NCBI GenBank assembly: GCA_009774585.1
Contig: VSOA01000196.1
Coordinates: 1 to 7,296 of the forward strand
DNA length: 7,296 nucleotides
Direction: 5' to 3'
Source of the DNA: Lachnospiraceae bacterium
GTDB lineage: Bacteria > Bacillota > Clostridia > Lachnospirales > Lachnospiraceae
In this document: one piece after another, positions 1 through 5,942 of the stretch
Position numbering within the stretch: the stretch's first letter is position 1
Layout of the letters: each line of letters starts with the position of its first letter
Notes under the pieces: generated by a model
Database searches by the model: none
What the model saw: the letters and a program-made list of their open reading frames with translations, nothing else
What the model was told of the DNA's origin: nothing
Position numbers and translations under genes: made by a program

Positions 1-1342
1 TGAGGCGCAGGACGCGCCGCTTATTTCGGCTAAGAACGGTATCGGTATCGAGGACGTCTTAGAGGCGATCGTGGAGAAAATCCCGGCGCCTAAAGGCAGC
101 GCGGACAACCCTTTGCAGGCGCTTATTTTTGATTCGGTATACGATTCTTATAAGGGCGTGATCGTGTTCTGCCGTATTATGGAAGGCAGGGTCTCGAAAG
201 GGACGGCTGTCAGAATGATGGCGACCGGAGCTACTGCGGAAGTAGTAGAGGTGGGATATTTCGGCGCTGGACAGTTTATTCCGTGCGATGAGCTGTCAGC
301 CGGCATGGTGGGCTATCTGACCGCTTCTATCAAAAATGTGAAAGACACTGCGGTGGGCGATACGGTGACAGACGTAAATAACCCTTGTGCCGAGCCGCTT
401 CCGGGCTATAAGAAGGTTAATTCCATGGTGTACTGCGGTATGTACCCGGCAGACGGCGCCAAATATCCGGATTTGAGGGACGCATTGGAGAAATTACAGC
501 TAAACGACGCTTCGCTGAATTATGAGCCGGAGACTTCCATTGCGCTCGGATTTGGATTCCGATGCGGATTTCTGGGACTATTGCATCTGGAAATCATACA
601 GGAAAGACTGGAACGAGAGTACAATCTGGACTTAGTGACTACCGCTCCGGGCGTTATTTACAGAGTTCACAAGACAGACGGAGAGATGATCGAACTGACG
701 AATCCGTCCAATCTTCCTGATCCCGCACAGATTGCTTATATGGAGGAACCGGTGGTCAGTGCGGAAATTATGGTGACTACAGAGTTTATCGGTTCCATTA
801 TGCAGTTGTGCCAAGAGAGGCGCGGGCGCTATCTCAGTACGGAGTATATCGAAGCATCCAGAGCGCTTTTAAAATATGAATTGCCCTTAAATGAGATCAT
901 CTATGATTTCTTTGACGCATTAAAGTCCCGCTCAAGAGGGTATGCGTCCTTTGACTATGAATTGAAAGGATATGAAGAGTCCAAACTGGTGAAACTGGAT
1001 ATTCTTATCAACCATGACGAAGTGGACGCGCTCTCCTTTATCGTTCATGCGGACAGCGCCTATGAGCGGGGCAGAAAAATGTGCGAGAAGCTGAAAGATG
1101 AAATACCGAGACACCTGTTCGAAATTCCGATTCAGGCGGCTGTGGGCGGCAAGATTATTGCCAGAGAGACGGTGAAGGCAATGCGTAAGGACGTACTTGC
1201 CAAGTGTTACGGCGGTGACATTACCCGTAAGAAGAAGCTTCTTGAGAAGCAGAAGGAAGGCAAGAAGCGTATGCGTCAGGTAGGTAACGTGGAGATTCCG
1301 CAGAGCGCGTTTATGAGCGTGCTCAAGCTGGATGACAGATAG
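1..1342 (+). CDS. lepA: Elongation factor 4 (LepA), 5'-truncated by the window edge
   Basis: Ribosome-associated translational GTPase EF-4/LepA, a cytoplasmic factor related to EF-G that acts on ribosome function and back-translocation or biogenesis. The reading frame is open from base 2 to a TAG at 1340-1342, giving 446 residues of a family of about 600, so most of the GTPase domain lies outside. What remains starts with the G5 element (SAK at 26-34, followed by NGIGIEDVLEAIVEKIPAP), then EF-Tu-like domain II, domain III with the signature RCGFLGLLHLE at 560-592, domain IV, and the LepA-specific C-terminal domain with GGDITRKKKLLEKQKEG near 1211-1262. A GTG at 71 could be mistaken for a start, but family residues continue upstream of it, so it is an internal valine codon. 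The C-terminus looks complete. The next gene begins on the following base, suggesting one mRNA and coupled translation. Confidence 0.97.
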   Translation, partial: EAQDAPLISAKNGIGIEDVLEAIVEKIPAPKGSADNPLQALIFDSVYDSYKGVIVFCRIMEGRVSKGTAVRMMATGATAEVVEVGYFGAGQFIPCDELSAGMVGYLTASIKNVKDTAVGDTVTDVNNPCAEPLPGYKKVNSMVYCGMYPADGAKYPDLRDALEKLQLNDASLNYEPETSIALGFGFRCGFLGLLHLEIIQERLEREYNLDLVTTAPGVIYRVHKTDGEMIELTNPSNLPDPAQIAYMEEPVVSAEIMVTTEFIGSIMQLCQERRGRYLSTEYIEASRALLKYELPLNEIIYDFFDALKSRSRGYASFDYELKGYEESKLVKLDILINHDEVDALSFIVHADSAYERGRKMCEKLKDEIPRHLFEIPIQAAVGGKIIARETVKAMRKDVLAKCYGGDITRKKKLLEKQKEGKKRMRQVGNVEIPQSAFMSVLKLDDR

Positions 1343-2572
1343 ATGAAAGAACTAAGCATTTATATTCATATCCCTTTTTGTGTCAGGAAATGTCTCTACT
1401 GCGATTTTCTGTCTTTTCCGGTGGGAATCAGACAAGCCGGACAGATGTACGGACAAAGGCAGGATTGTGCGAAACGGACAGCAGTCTTTGGGGATGCAGT
1501 GCAGATACAAAAAATGGAAAGTTATGTAAACTTACTGTGCCGGGAGATAATATCCGAGGCGCCGGATTATCAAGAATATCAGGTGATATCTGTCTTTTTC
1601 GGCGGCGGTACGCCGTCCATTCTTCCGGCAGAAGAACTGATCCGTATCCTTGACACGGTAAGGACACATTACCGGCTTGCACCGGATGCAGAAATCACAA
1701 TGGAAATGAATCCCGGAACGGCGGACGCCGGTAAGCTGAGACAATACATAACAGCCGGTATGAATCGTCTCAGCATCGGGCTGCAAACTGCGGACGATAA
1801 AGAATTGGCGCGTATAGGCAGGATTCATGATTATAAGACATTTCTGACAACTTATGAACTGGCGAGAGCCGCCGGCTTTGAGAATATCAATATTGACATT
1901 ATGGCGGCGCTTCCGGGACAGAGTATTTCATCTTACGAGCGAACGCTTCATACCGTGACATCGCTTGTTCCGGAGCATATTTCAGCGTACAGTCTTATAT
2001 TGGAGGAAGGAACCCCGTTGTATGAGAGGCGGTCCGAGTATCTTTTTCCGACGGAGGAAGAAGACCGGGAGATGTACTGTCTCACGAAACAGTATCTTGC
2101 TTCCCACGGTTATCACAGATACGAGATTTCCAACTATGCGAGGGAGGGGTACGAGTGCCGGCACAATAAAGTTTACTGGCAGAGAGGGGATTATGCCGGG
2201 TTCGGGCTTGGAGTGTCGAGTATGGTGCGGAATGTCAGATGGAAGAACCCGGAGGACATGGCGGTATATGGAGCATATGTCGAGAAGGTGGCGGTGCGGC
2301 AAGGGAATCGACAGAATGTGCTGGAAAAACAGGCGCTTACGGAGAAAGAGCAGATTGAAGAGTATATGTTTCTCGGACTGCGCATGATACAAGGTGTGGA
2401 CTGCCGCCATTTCCGGCGTACGTTCGGACAGCAGATTGAGGAGATATACGGCGGACCGCTGGAGCGCTTGTGCAGACAGGGGCTTCTTGTAAGAGAGAAT
2501 AACCGCGTCAGTCTGACGGATTTAGGGATTGATGTGAGTAATTATGTTCTGTCACAATTCTTATTTGACTGA
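1343..2572 (+). CDS. hemW: HemW, radical SAM heme chaperone (HemN-like)
   Basis: Radical S-adenosylmethionine protein of the HemN/HemW family. It is assigned to HemW, a heme-binding chaperone, rather than the coproporphyrinogen dehydrogenase HemN. The 4Fe-4S motif is C13-x3-C17-x2-C20 followed by DF; HemN carries a fourth cysteine two residues later, absent here. Other motifs: GGGTPS (87-92), MEMNPGT (120-126), RLSIGLQ (142-148), NINIDIMAALPGQS (181-194), LEEGTPLY (220-227), YEISNYA (260-266) and the HemW heme-associated HNxxYW motif (HNKVYW, 274-279). The C-terminal winged-helix region follows at about 335-400. At 409 residues it is about 30 longer than usual; the excess lies at about 27-57, right after the cluster motif. 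The ATG directly abuts the lepA TAG and only a weak GGA precedes it, so translation is probably coupled to lepA. Older annotations often call this protein oxygen-independent coproporphyrinogen III oxidase. Confidence 0.95.
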   Translation: MKELSIYIHIPFCVRKCLYCDFLSFPVGIRQAGQMYGQRQDCAKRTAVFGDAVQIQKMESYVNLLCREIISEAPDYQEYQVISVFFGGGTPSILPAEELIRILDTVRTHYRLAPDAEITMEMNPGTADAGKLRQYITAGMNRLSIGLQTADDKELARIGRIHDYKTFLTTYELARAAGFENINIDIMAALPGQSISSYERTLHTVTSLVPEHISAYSLILEEGTPLYERRSEYLFPTEEEDREMYCLTKQYLASHGYHRYEISNYAREGYECRHNKVYWQRGDYAGFGLGVSSMVRNVRWKNPEDMAVYGAYVEKVAVRQGNRQNVLEKQALTEKEQIEEYMFLGLRMIQGVDCRHFRRTFGQQIEEIYGGPLERLCRQGLLVRENNRVSLTDLGIDVSNYVLSQFLFD

Positions 2573-2616
2573 AAGTAATCGAATAAATTTCAAATTTTTC
2601 TTATTTTTCGGTTATT

Positions 2617-2625
2617 TGATATAAT
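2617..2625 (+). promoter_or_regulatory. Candidate extended -10 promoter upstream of sigK
   Basis: The sequence TGATATAAT is a perfect extended -10 element (TGnTATAAT), with the TATAAT hexamer at 2620-2625. The expected -35 zone holds only a T-rich TTTCTT at 2597-2602, which an extended -10 can tolerate. It sits in the AT-rich gap after hemW and would give a leader of about 130 bases before the sigma factor. It resembles a vegetative SigA promoter, not a SigE promoter. No transcript data are available. Confidence 0.5.
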
Positions 2626-2630
2626 TTGTG

Positions 2631-2659
2631 TTGTATTTTAAAAGTTGTCTTTGTATAAT
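2631..2659 (+). promoter_or_regulatory. Second candidate SigA-type promoter upstream of sigK
   Basis: TTGTAT at 2631-2636 is followed after 17 bases by a perfect TATAAT at 2654-2659. The -10 is consensus and the spacer is optimal; the -35 matches TTGACA only in its first three bases. Together with the extended -10 about 35 bases upstream it suggests tandem start sites for the sigK, HD-GYP and pilT unit. AT-rich gaps produce such matches by chance, so confidence is moderate. Confidence 0.45.
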
Positions 2660-2748
2660 ATTCATATGGAATCCTTGAAGTCAACTCTTTTTCAGGTGGA
2701 AAGGCACTTAAGATGCCGCAGGGTCATAGAATAGAGTAAATGGACTTT

Positions 2749-2753
2749 GGGGG
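2749..2753 (+). promoter_or_regulatory. Ribosome binding site deciding the TTG start of sigK
   Basis: GGGGG lies six bases before the TTG at 2760. It is a modest Shine-Dalgarno match, but an in-frame TAG at 2727-2729 leaves only ten codons upstream and none of them is ATG, GTG or TTG, so TTG at 2760 is the only plausible start. Confidence 0.5.
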
Positions 2754-2759
2754 CTTCTT

Positions 2760-3395
2760 TTGAAAACATTTAAGCAACCATTAACTGCGAAGGAAGAGGC
2801 CGCATACTTAAAGCTGTTGCAGACGGGTGAGGGCGCAGAGCGGGCGGACGCGAAAGAAATGCTGATAGAACATAATCTGCGTCTTGTTGCTCATATCGCT
2901 AAGAAGTATCAGAACGTGGATGAAGAGATGGAAGACATGATTTCCATCGGAACGATAGGTCTGATCAAAGCGATAGATTCCTTTGACGCCGGCAAAGGGA
3001 AACTGAGTACGTATGCTTCCCGGTGTATCGACAATGAACTGCTGATGTTTTTACGTGCGAAGAAGAAAACATCCAGAGAGGTATCTCTTTACGAGCCGAT
3101 TGGTACGGACAGAGAAGGCAATGAGATTAACCTGTTGGATATTATTGAACAAGATCAGATTGACGTGATAGACAGAATGGAGGCTGAGGATAAGCTGAGC
3201 AGGCTGTCCGGTCTGATTCATGACAAATTGAATGACAGGGAACGGGAAATCATTACTCTGCGTTATGGGCTGACAAGTGAATATGAAGTGACGCAGAGGG
3301 AAATCGGACGTAAACTGGGGATTTCCAGAAGTTATGTTTCCAGAATAGAGAAAAGAGCGTTAGAGAAGCTCAGAGAGGCTTTCGAGGCGTTATGA
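2760..3395 (+). CDS. sigK: RNA polymerase sporulation sigma factor, SigK-like
   Basis: Sigma-70 family factor that directs RNA polymerase to promoters; in spore formers SigK drives late mother-cell genes for coat and cortex. The 211 residues run from region 1.2 (FKQPLTAKEEAAYL, 4-17) through region 2 (LIEHNLRLVAHIAKKY, 35-50; EDMISIGTIGLIKAI, 58-72; STYASRCIDNELLMFLR, 83-99), then IGTDREGNEINLLDII (114-129), to region 4 with the helix-turn-helix TQREIGRKLGISRSYVSRIEK (178-198). The ISRSYVSRIEKRAL wording and the IGxDxEGNEI block fit SigK better than SigE, SigF or SigG. The start is TTG. There is no room for the roughly 20-residue membrane pro-sequence of Bacillus pro-SigK, so the product should not need SpoIVFB-type processing. 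The gene is intact, with no skin-type interruption. The HD-GYP gene follows after 30 bases. A SigK paralogue with a non-sporulation role cannot be excluded. Confidence 0.88.
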   Translation: MKTFKQPLTAKEEAAYLKLLQTGEGAERADAKEMLIEHNLRLVAHIAKKYQNVDEEMEDMISIGTIGLIKAIDSFDAGKGKLSTYASRCIDNELLMFLRAKKKTSREVSLYEPIGTDREGNEINLLDIIEQDQIDVIDRMEAEDKLSRLSGLIHDKLNDREREIITLRYGLTSEYEVTQREIGRKLGISRSYVSRIEKRALEKLREAFEAL

Positions 3396-3407
3396 GCGGT
3401 TAGTGAC

Positions 3408-3415
3408 AAAGGAGG
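3408..3415 (+). promoter_or_regulatory. Strong ribosome binding site for the HD-GYP-like gene
   Basis: AAAGGAGG ends ten bases before the ATG at 3426. It lies in the 30-base gap after the sigma factor stop, supporting both this start and co-transcription with separate translation initiation. Confidence 0.8.
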
Positions 3416-3425
3416 AAAAAGGGGG

Positions 3426-4559
3426 ATGCTTTTTGTAAAGACCGATGAACTGAAGAAGGGAATGCGGCTTGCACGTCCTATTTACAACAAGGATGGTGTA
3501 CTTTTGTATGAGCGCAACTCCAAACTGACCATACAGGGAATTATAAGTATCAAAAATTTCGGCTTAATAGGCATATTTATTCTGGAACCGGCAGAACCTG
3601 TTCCGCCGATGACGCAGGCAGATATTGATTTTGAGCGGTTTCAGACGATGTACGTGTTCTCTATACAGGATGAACTGGATAAAATTCTGCAGACGAAGAG
3701 GCTCTATAAAATGCCTACGATTGCTGCAAATATTGTGAAAAGCTACGGTCACTTAGATAAGAAGATTAATTTTGTGCAGAATCTGCGGAGTAAGGAAGAC
3801 TATCTGTATAAACATTCTCTGAATGTGGCGATTTTGTGTGCAATGATAACGCACAAGATGAATATGAGACTGGATGAACAGGCGGATACCGTGCAGGCGG
3901 CGATCGTCCATGACATCGGCAAGCTGACGGTGCCTAAGAATATTAAAGGCAAAGACATCCTGACGCAGGAAGAGCAGGAAGCCGTCCGCATGGCACAGAT
4001 ACAAGGACACAATCTGATTGACATCGTATTTTCATCCAGTCCGAATGTCAAACGTATCTGCGCACAGGCACAGAGAGCGCTTGAAAGCCTTGAAAGCGGC
4101 GAGGATATTTCTTCCATGAAGATGGTAAAGGGCGCCAAAGTACTTGCGGTAGCAGAGACCTTTGATACGATGACGGCAATGCAGGTGGAGAAAGCGCCGG
4201 ATTCCGAGGTGGCGGCAATCAAACACCTTTTGGAGAATCCTCAGGTTTATGACAGCGATGTTGTGAGGGCCCTGATACGTTCCATCAACATTCTGGCGCC
4301 CGGTGTCAGCGTGGAACTGAATACGGGTGAGAAAGCGCTTGTACTCAATGCCAACGAACAGAATGTACTGGAACCGATGATATTGATGTTTGGCGATAAC
4401 AGTATCGTGGATTTGAGTGACCGGGAGATGTTCGGCGACTTAGAGATTAAGGACATCATGAAAACGATGGATAATCGGTATGTTATGGATATTGACCTGC
4501 TGAAAAGACAGGGATTTAAAGTGGAAGAACCGGAGTATGTTGCGGTGAAGGAGGAGTGA
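3426..4559 (+). CDS. Degenerate HD-GYP domain protein, probably non-catalytic
   Basis: Clostridial HD-GYP family protein of 377 residues; canonical members are cyclic-di-GMP phosphodiesterases. The N-terminal block (MLFVKTDELKKGMRLARPIY, 1-20) and the C-terminal beta-rich block (INILAPGVSVELNTGEKALVL, 287-307, then DLSD) are usual for this lineage. The HD core runs from about 125 to 270. The first ligand H130, the HD pair H162-D163 and K166 are kept. Aligned against my recall of the family consensus without gaps, the next ligand His becomes A190, the HHE motif becomes an AQR-like stretch near 215-217, GYP becomes ESG at 223-225, and the aspartate of VAD becomes E244. With about half of the metal ligands lost by substitution, hydrolysis is unlikely; binding of cyclic di-GMP or a partner protein is a possible role (inference). 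No membrane segment or signal peptide is evident, so it is cytosolic. It lies between sigK and pilT, probably co-transcribed with both, so a link to pilus control is plausible. Confidence 0.82.
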   Translation: MLFVKTDELKKGMRLARPIYNKDGVLLYERNSKLTIQGIISIKNFGLIGIFILEPAEPVPPMTQADIDFERFQTMYVFSIQDELDKILQTKRLYKMPTIAANIVKSYGHLDKKINFVQNLRSKEDYLYKHSLNVAILCAMITHKMNMRLDEQADTVQAAIVHDIGKLTVPKNIKGKDILTQEEQEAVRMAQIQGHNLIDIVFSSSPNVKRICAQAQRALESLESGEDISSMKMVKGAKVLAVAETFDTMTAMQVEKAPDSEVAAIKHLLENPQVYDSDVVRALIRSINILAPGVSVELNTGEKALVLNANEQNVLEPMILMFGDNSIVDLSDREMFGDLEIKDIMKTMDNRYVMDIDLLKRQGFKVEEPEYVAVKEE

Positions 4560-4579
4560 TAGACAGCTTGCATTTAATC

Positions 4580-4614
4580 GGTACGCGGAATCGATAGGGT
4601 AATCCGTTTGTACC
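4580..4614 (+). other. Stem-loop in the pilT leader
   Basis: GGTAC at 4580-4584 pairs with GTACC at 4610-4614, and CGGA at 4586-4589 pairs with TCCG at 4603-4606, with a one-by-three internal loop and a 13-base apical loop. The nine base pairs lie in the 87-base gap between the HD-GYP-like gene and pilT. No U-tract follows, so it is not a standard terminator. It could protect or process the mRNA or affect pilT expression; its role is unknown. Confidence 0.45.
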
Positions 4615-4646
4615 ACAGTGATACTTGATGAGAAGGGGAAAAGAAG

Positions 4647-5702
4647 ATGCCGACGATAGAAGAGATTATGAGAGTGGCGTGTGATGCAAAAGCATCTGAT
4701 GTACATATTACGGTAGGAATACCGCCTAAAATGCGTGTAAACGGTAATCTGATTACCATGGAATATCCGCGTATGCTGCCTGCGGACACATTGGCGATCG
4801 CCTATTCCATGATGAACGACGTGCAAAGGGAACGTTTCGAGGAACGAGGAGAGTATGATATGTCATTTTCCATACCGGAACTCGGACGATACCGTGTTAA
4901 CGTGTATAAGCAGAGAGGATCGGCAGCGATGGCGCTCAGACTTGTGGGAACGCAGGTGCCCTCACCGGAGGTTTTGGGTGTGCCGGAGTCAGTTATTAAT
5001 CTGTATGAGCGTAAGAGAGGACTTATTCTGGTGACAGGACCTACCGGAAGCGGTAAATCTACTACGCTGGCGGCGATTATTGATAAGATTAACAATAACA
5101 GAGACGCGCATGTTATCACGCTGGAAGACCCGATCGAGTATCTGCACCAGCATAAGATGGCCATGGTCAATCAGAGGGAAATCGGACTGGATTCACAGAA
5201 TTATGCGAATGCGCTCAGGGCGGCGCTTCGTGAAGACCCCGATGTGATTCTCGTAGGAGAGATGCGTGATTTCGAGACGATCAGCGTTGCCATTACGGCG
5301 GCAGAGACGGGGCACTTGGTTCTGTCAACGTTACATACGATTGGTGCGGCGAGTACGGTAGACCGTGTCATCGACGTATTTCCGCCGCATCAACAGCAAC
5401 AGATCAGGGTACAGTTTGCAAACGTTTTGGAGGCTGTTATATCCCAGCAGTTGATTCCTACGGTGGACGGTCATGGACGGGTGGCGGCATTCGAGGTCAT
5501 GCATGCCAATCATGCGGTCAGAAATCTGATTCGTGAAGGAAAATCCCATCAGCTTGCAACTGTTATGCAGACAAACCGTAAAATGGGTATGATCACGATG
5601 GACGATGCGATCACACAGCTTTTTTATGAGGGAAAGATTGACAGAGAGATGGCGATCCAGTTTGCACAGGATCCCGATGGAATGCAGAACAAGGTTATGT
5701 AA
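4647..5702 (+). CDS. pilT: Type IV pilus retraction ATPase PilT
   Basis: Hexameric secretion-type ATPase that powers type IV pilus disassembly and retraction from the cytoplasmic face of the inner membrane, supporting twitching, adhesion and DNA uptake. The 351 residues match the normal PilT length and lack the long N-terminal extension and tetracysteine motif of the extension ATPase PilB. Features in order: N-terminal PAS-like domain with ASDVHITVG (16-24), Walker A GPTGSGKST (131-139), Asp box LEDPIEY (159-165), Walker B DVILVGEMRD (199-208), His box AETGHLVLSTLHT (219-231), and the PilT-specific AIRNLIRE-type motif AVRNLIRE (290-297). All catalytic motifs are intact. The start is the ATG after GAGAAGGGGAAAAGAAG, and the N-terminus aligns with the family. 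No other pilus genes are in the window, so pilin, PilB, PilC and PilM-Q functions must be encoded elsewhere. A strong hairpin follows the stop, so the gene is probably last in its transcription unit. Confidence 0.95.
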   Translation: MPTIEEIMRVACDAKASDVHITVGIPPKMRVNGNLITMEYPRMLPADTLAIAYSMMNDVQRERFEERGEYDMSFSIPELGRYRVNVYKQRGSAAMALRLVGTQVPSPEVLGVPESVINLYERKRGLILVTGPTGSGKSTTLAAIIDKINNNRDAHVITLEDPIEYLHQHKMAMVNQREIGLDSQNYANALRAALREDPDVILVGEMRDFETISVAITAAETGHLVLSTLHTIGAASTVDRVIDVFPPHQQQQIRVQFANVLEAVISQQLIPTVDGHGRVAAFEVMHANHAVRNLIREGKSHQLATVMQTNRKMGMITMDDAITQLFYEGKIDREMAIQFAQDPDGMQNKVM

Positions 5703-5720
5703 ACAAGATTGTGTAACAGC

Positions 5721-5754
5721 AAAGGACTTGACAAGAATGCCAAGTCCTTTTATG
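5721..5754 (+). terminator. Intrinsic terminator after pilT
   Basis: AAAGGACTTG at 5721-5730 is the perfect reverse complement of CAAGTCCTTT at 5741-5750, with a ten-base loop, beginning 18 bases after the pilT stop. The run of T after the stem is short (TTTTAT), so termination may be incomplete. The A-rich 5' arm could also work in the opposite direction. Confidence 0.8.
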
Positions 5755-5770
5755 ATGGATGAAAAGATAT

Positions 5771-5798
5771 CTGTCATTCTGAGAATATTCTATATATA
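5771..5798 (+). promoter_or_regulatory. Weak candidate promoter for comM
   Basis: CTGTCA at 5771-5776 (four of six matches to TTGACA) and TATATA at 5793-5798 (four of six matches to TATAAT) are separated by 16 bases. It lies just after the terminator, where a comM promoter is expected, and would give a leader of about 140 bases containing the tandem repeat. A chance match is possible. Confidence 0.35.
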
Positions 5799-5880
5799 GA
5801 TTCCGGCGTATCGCCACCAGATTTCAGAGAACAGACGTACATGAAGAATAGTGCATGTGAAGAGTACTTTACCAGCACAG

Positions 5881-5916
5881 AATGATTGGTCAGTACAAAA
5901 TGATTGATTAGTACAA
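5881..5916 (+). repeat. Tandem 18-bp direct repeat upstream of comM
   Basis: AATGATTGGTCAGTACAA (5881-5898) is followed without a gap by AATGATTGATTAGTACAA (5899-5916); they differ at two of 18 positions. A partial third copy, TTAGTACAA, occurs at 5947-5955 within the first codons of comM. The repeat ends 26 bases before the comM start, so it could be an operator, a leader RNA element, or a local slippage duplication. Confidence 0.7.
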
Positions 5917-5930
5917 TATGAGAGAAAAAG

Positions 5931-5935
5931 GGAGG
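5931..5935 (+). promoter_or_regulatory. Ribosome binding site deciding the TTG start of comM
   Basis: GGAGG within AAAGGGAGGAAAAAG lies seven bases before the TTG at 5943. An in-frame TGA at 5919-5921 excludes longer forms, and the next in-frame ATG is far inside the conserved domain, so TTG at 5943 is the start. Confidence 0.85.
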
Positions 5936-5942
5936 AAAAAGT

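Noticed and set aside
71..73. GTG as the start of lepA
   Set aside because: The frame is open to the left edge and the residues upstream (SAKNGIGIEDVLEAI) are conserved LepA sequence, so the gene is simply cut by the window.
1965..2410. Open frames of about 140 codons on both strands
   Set aside because: Both overlap the conserved body of hemW and show biased, low-information composition.
2573..2610. Terminator after hemW
   Set aside because: Only weak AT-only pairing (AATAA with TTATT) is possible, with no GC stem, so an intrinsic terminator is not supported.
2663..2670. SigE or SigK -10 element (CATATGGA)
   Set aside because: It starts like CATA but lacks the downstream consensus bases and has no well-spaced -35 element.
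2703..2717. Small hairpin GGCA/TGCC in the sigK leader
   Set aside because: Only four base pairs are secure; too short to call a regulatory structure.
4560..4646. Cyclic di-GMP riboswitch ahead of pilT
   Set aside because: Attractive given the HD-GYP neighbour, but the conserved GEMM-I core blocks are not present and the gap is too short for a full aptamer plus expression platform.
5752..5799. 15-codon frame MMDEKISVILRIFYI
   Set aside because: It has no ribosome binding site and begins within the terminator tail.
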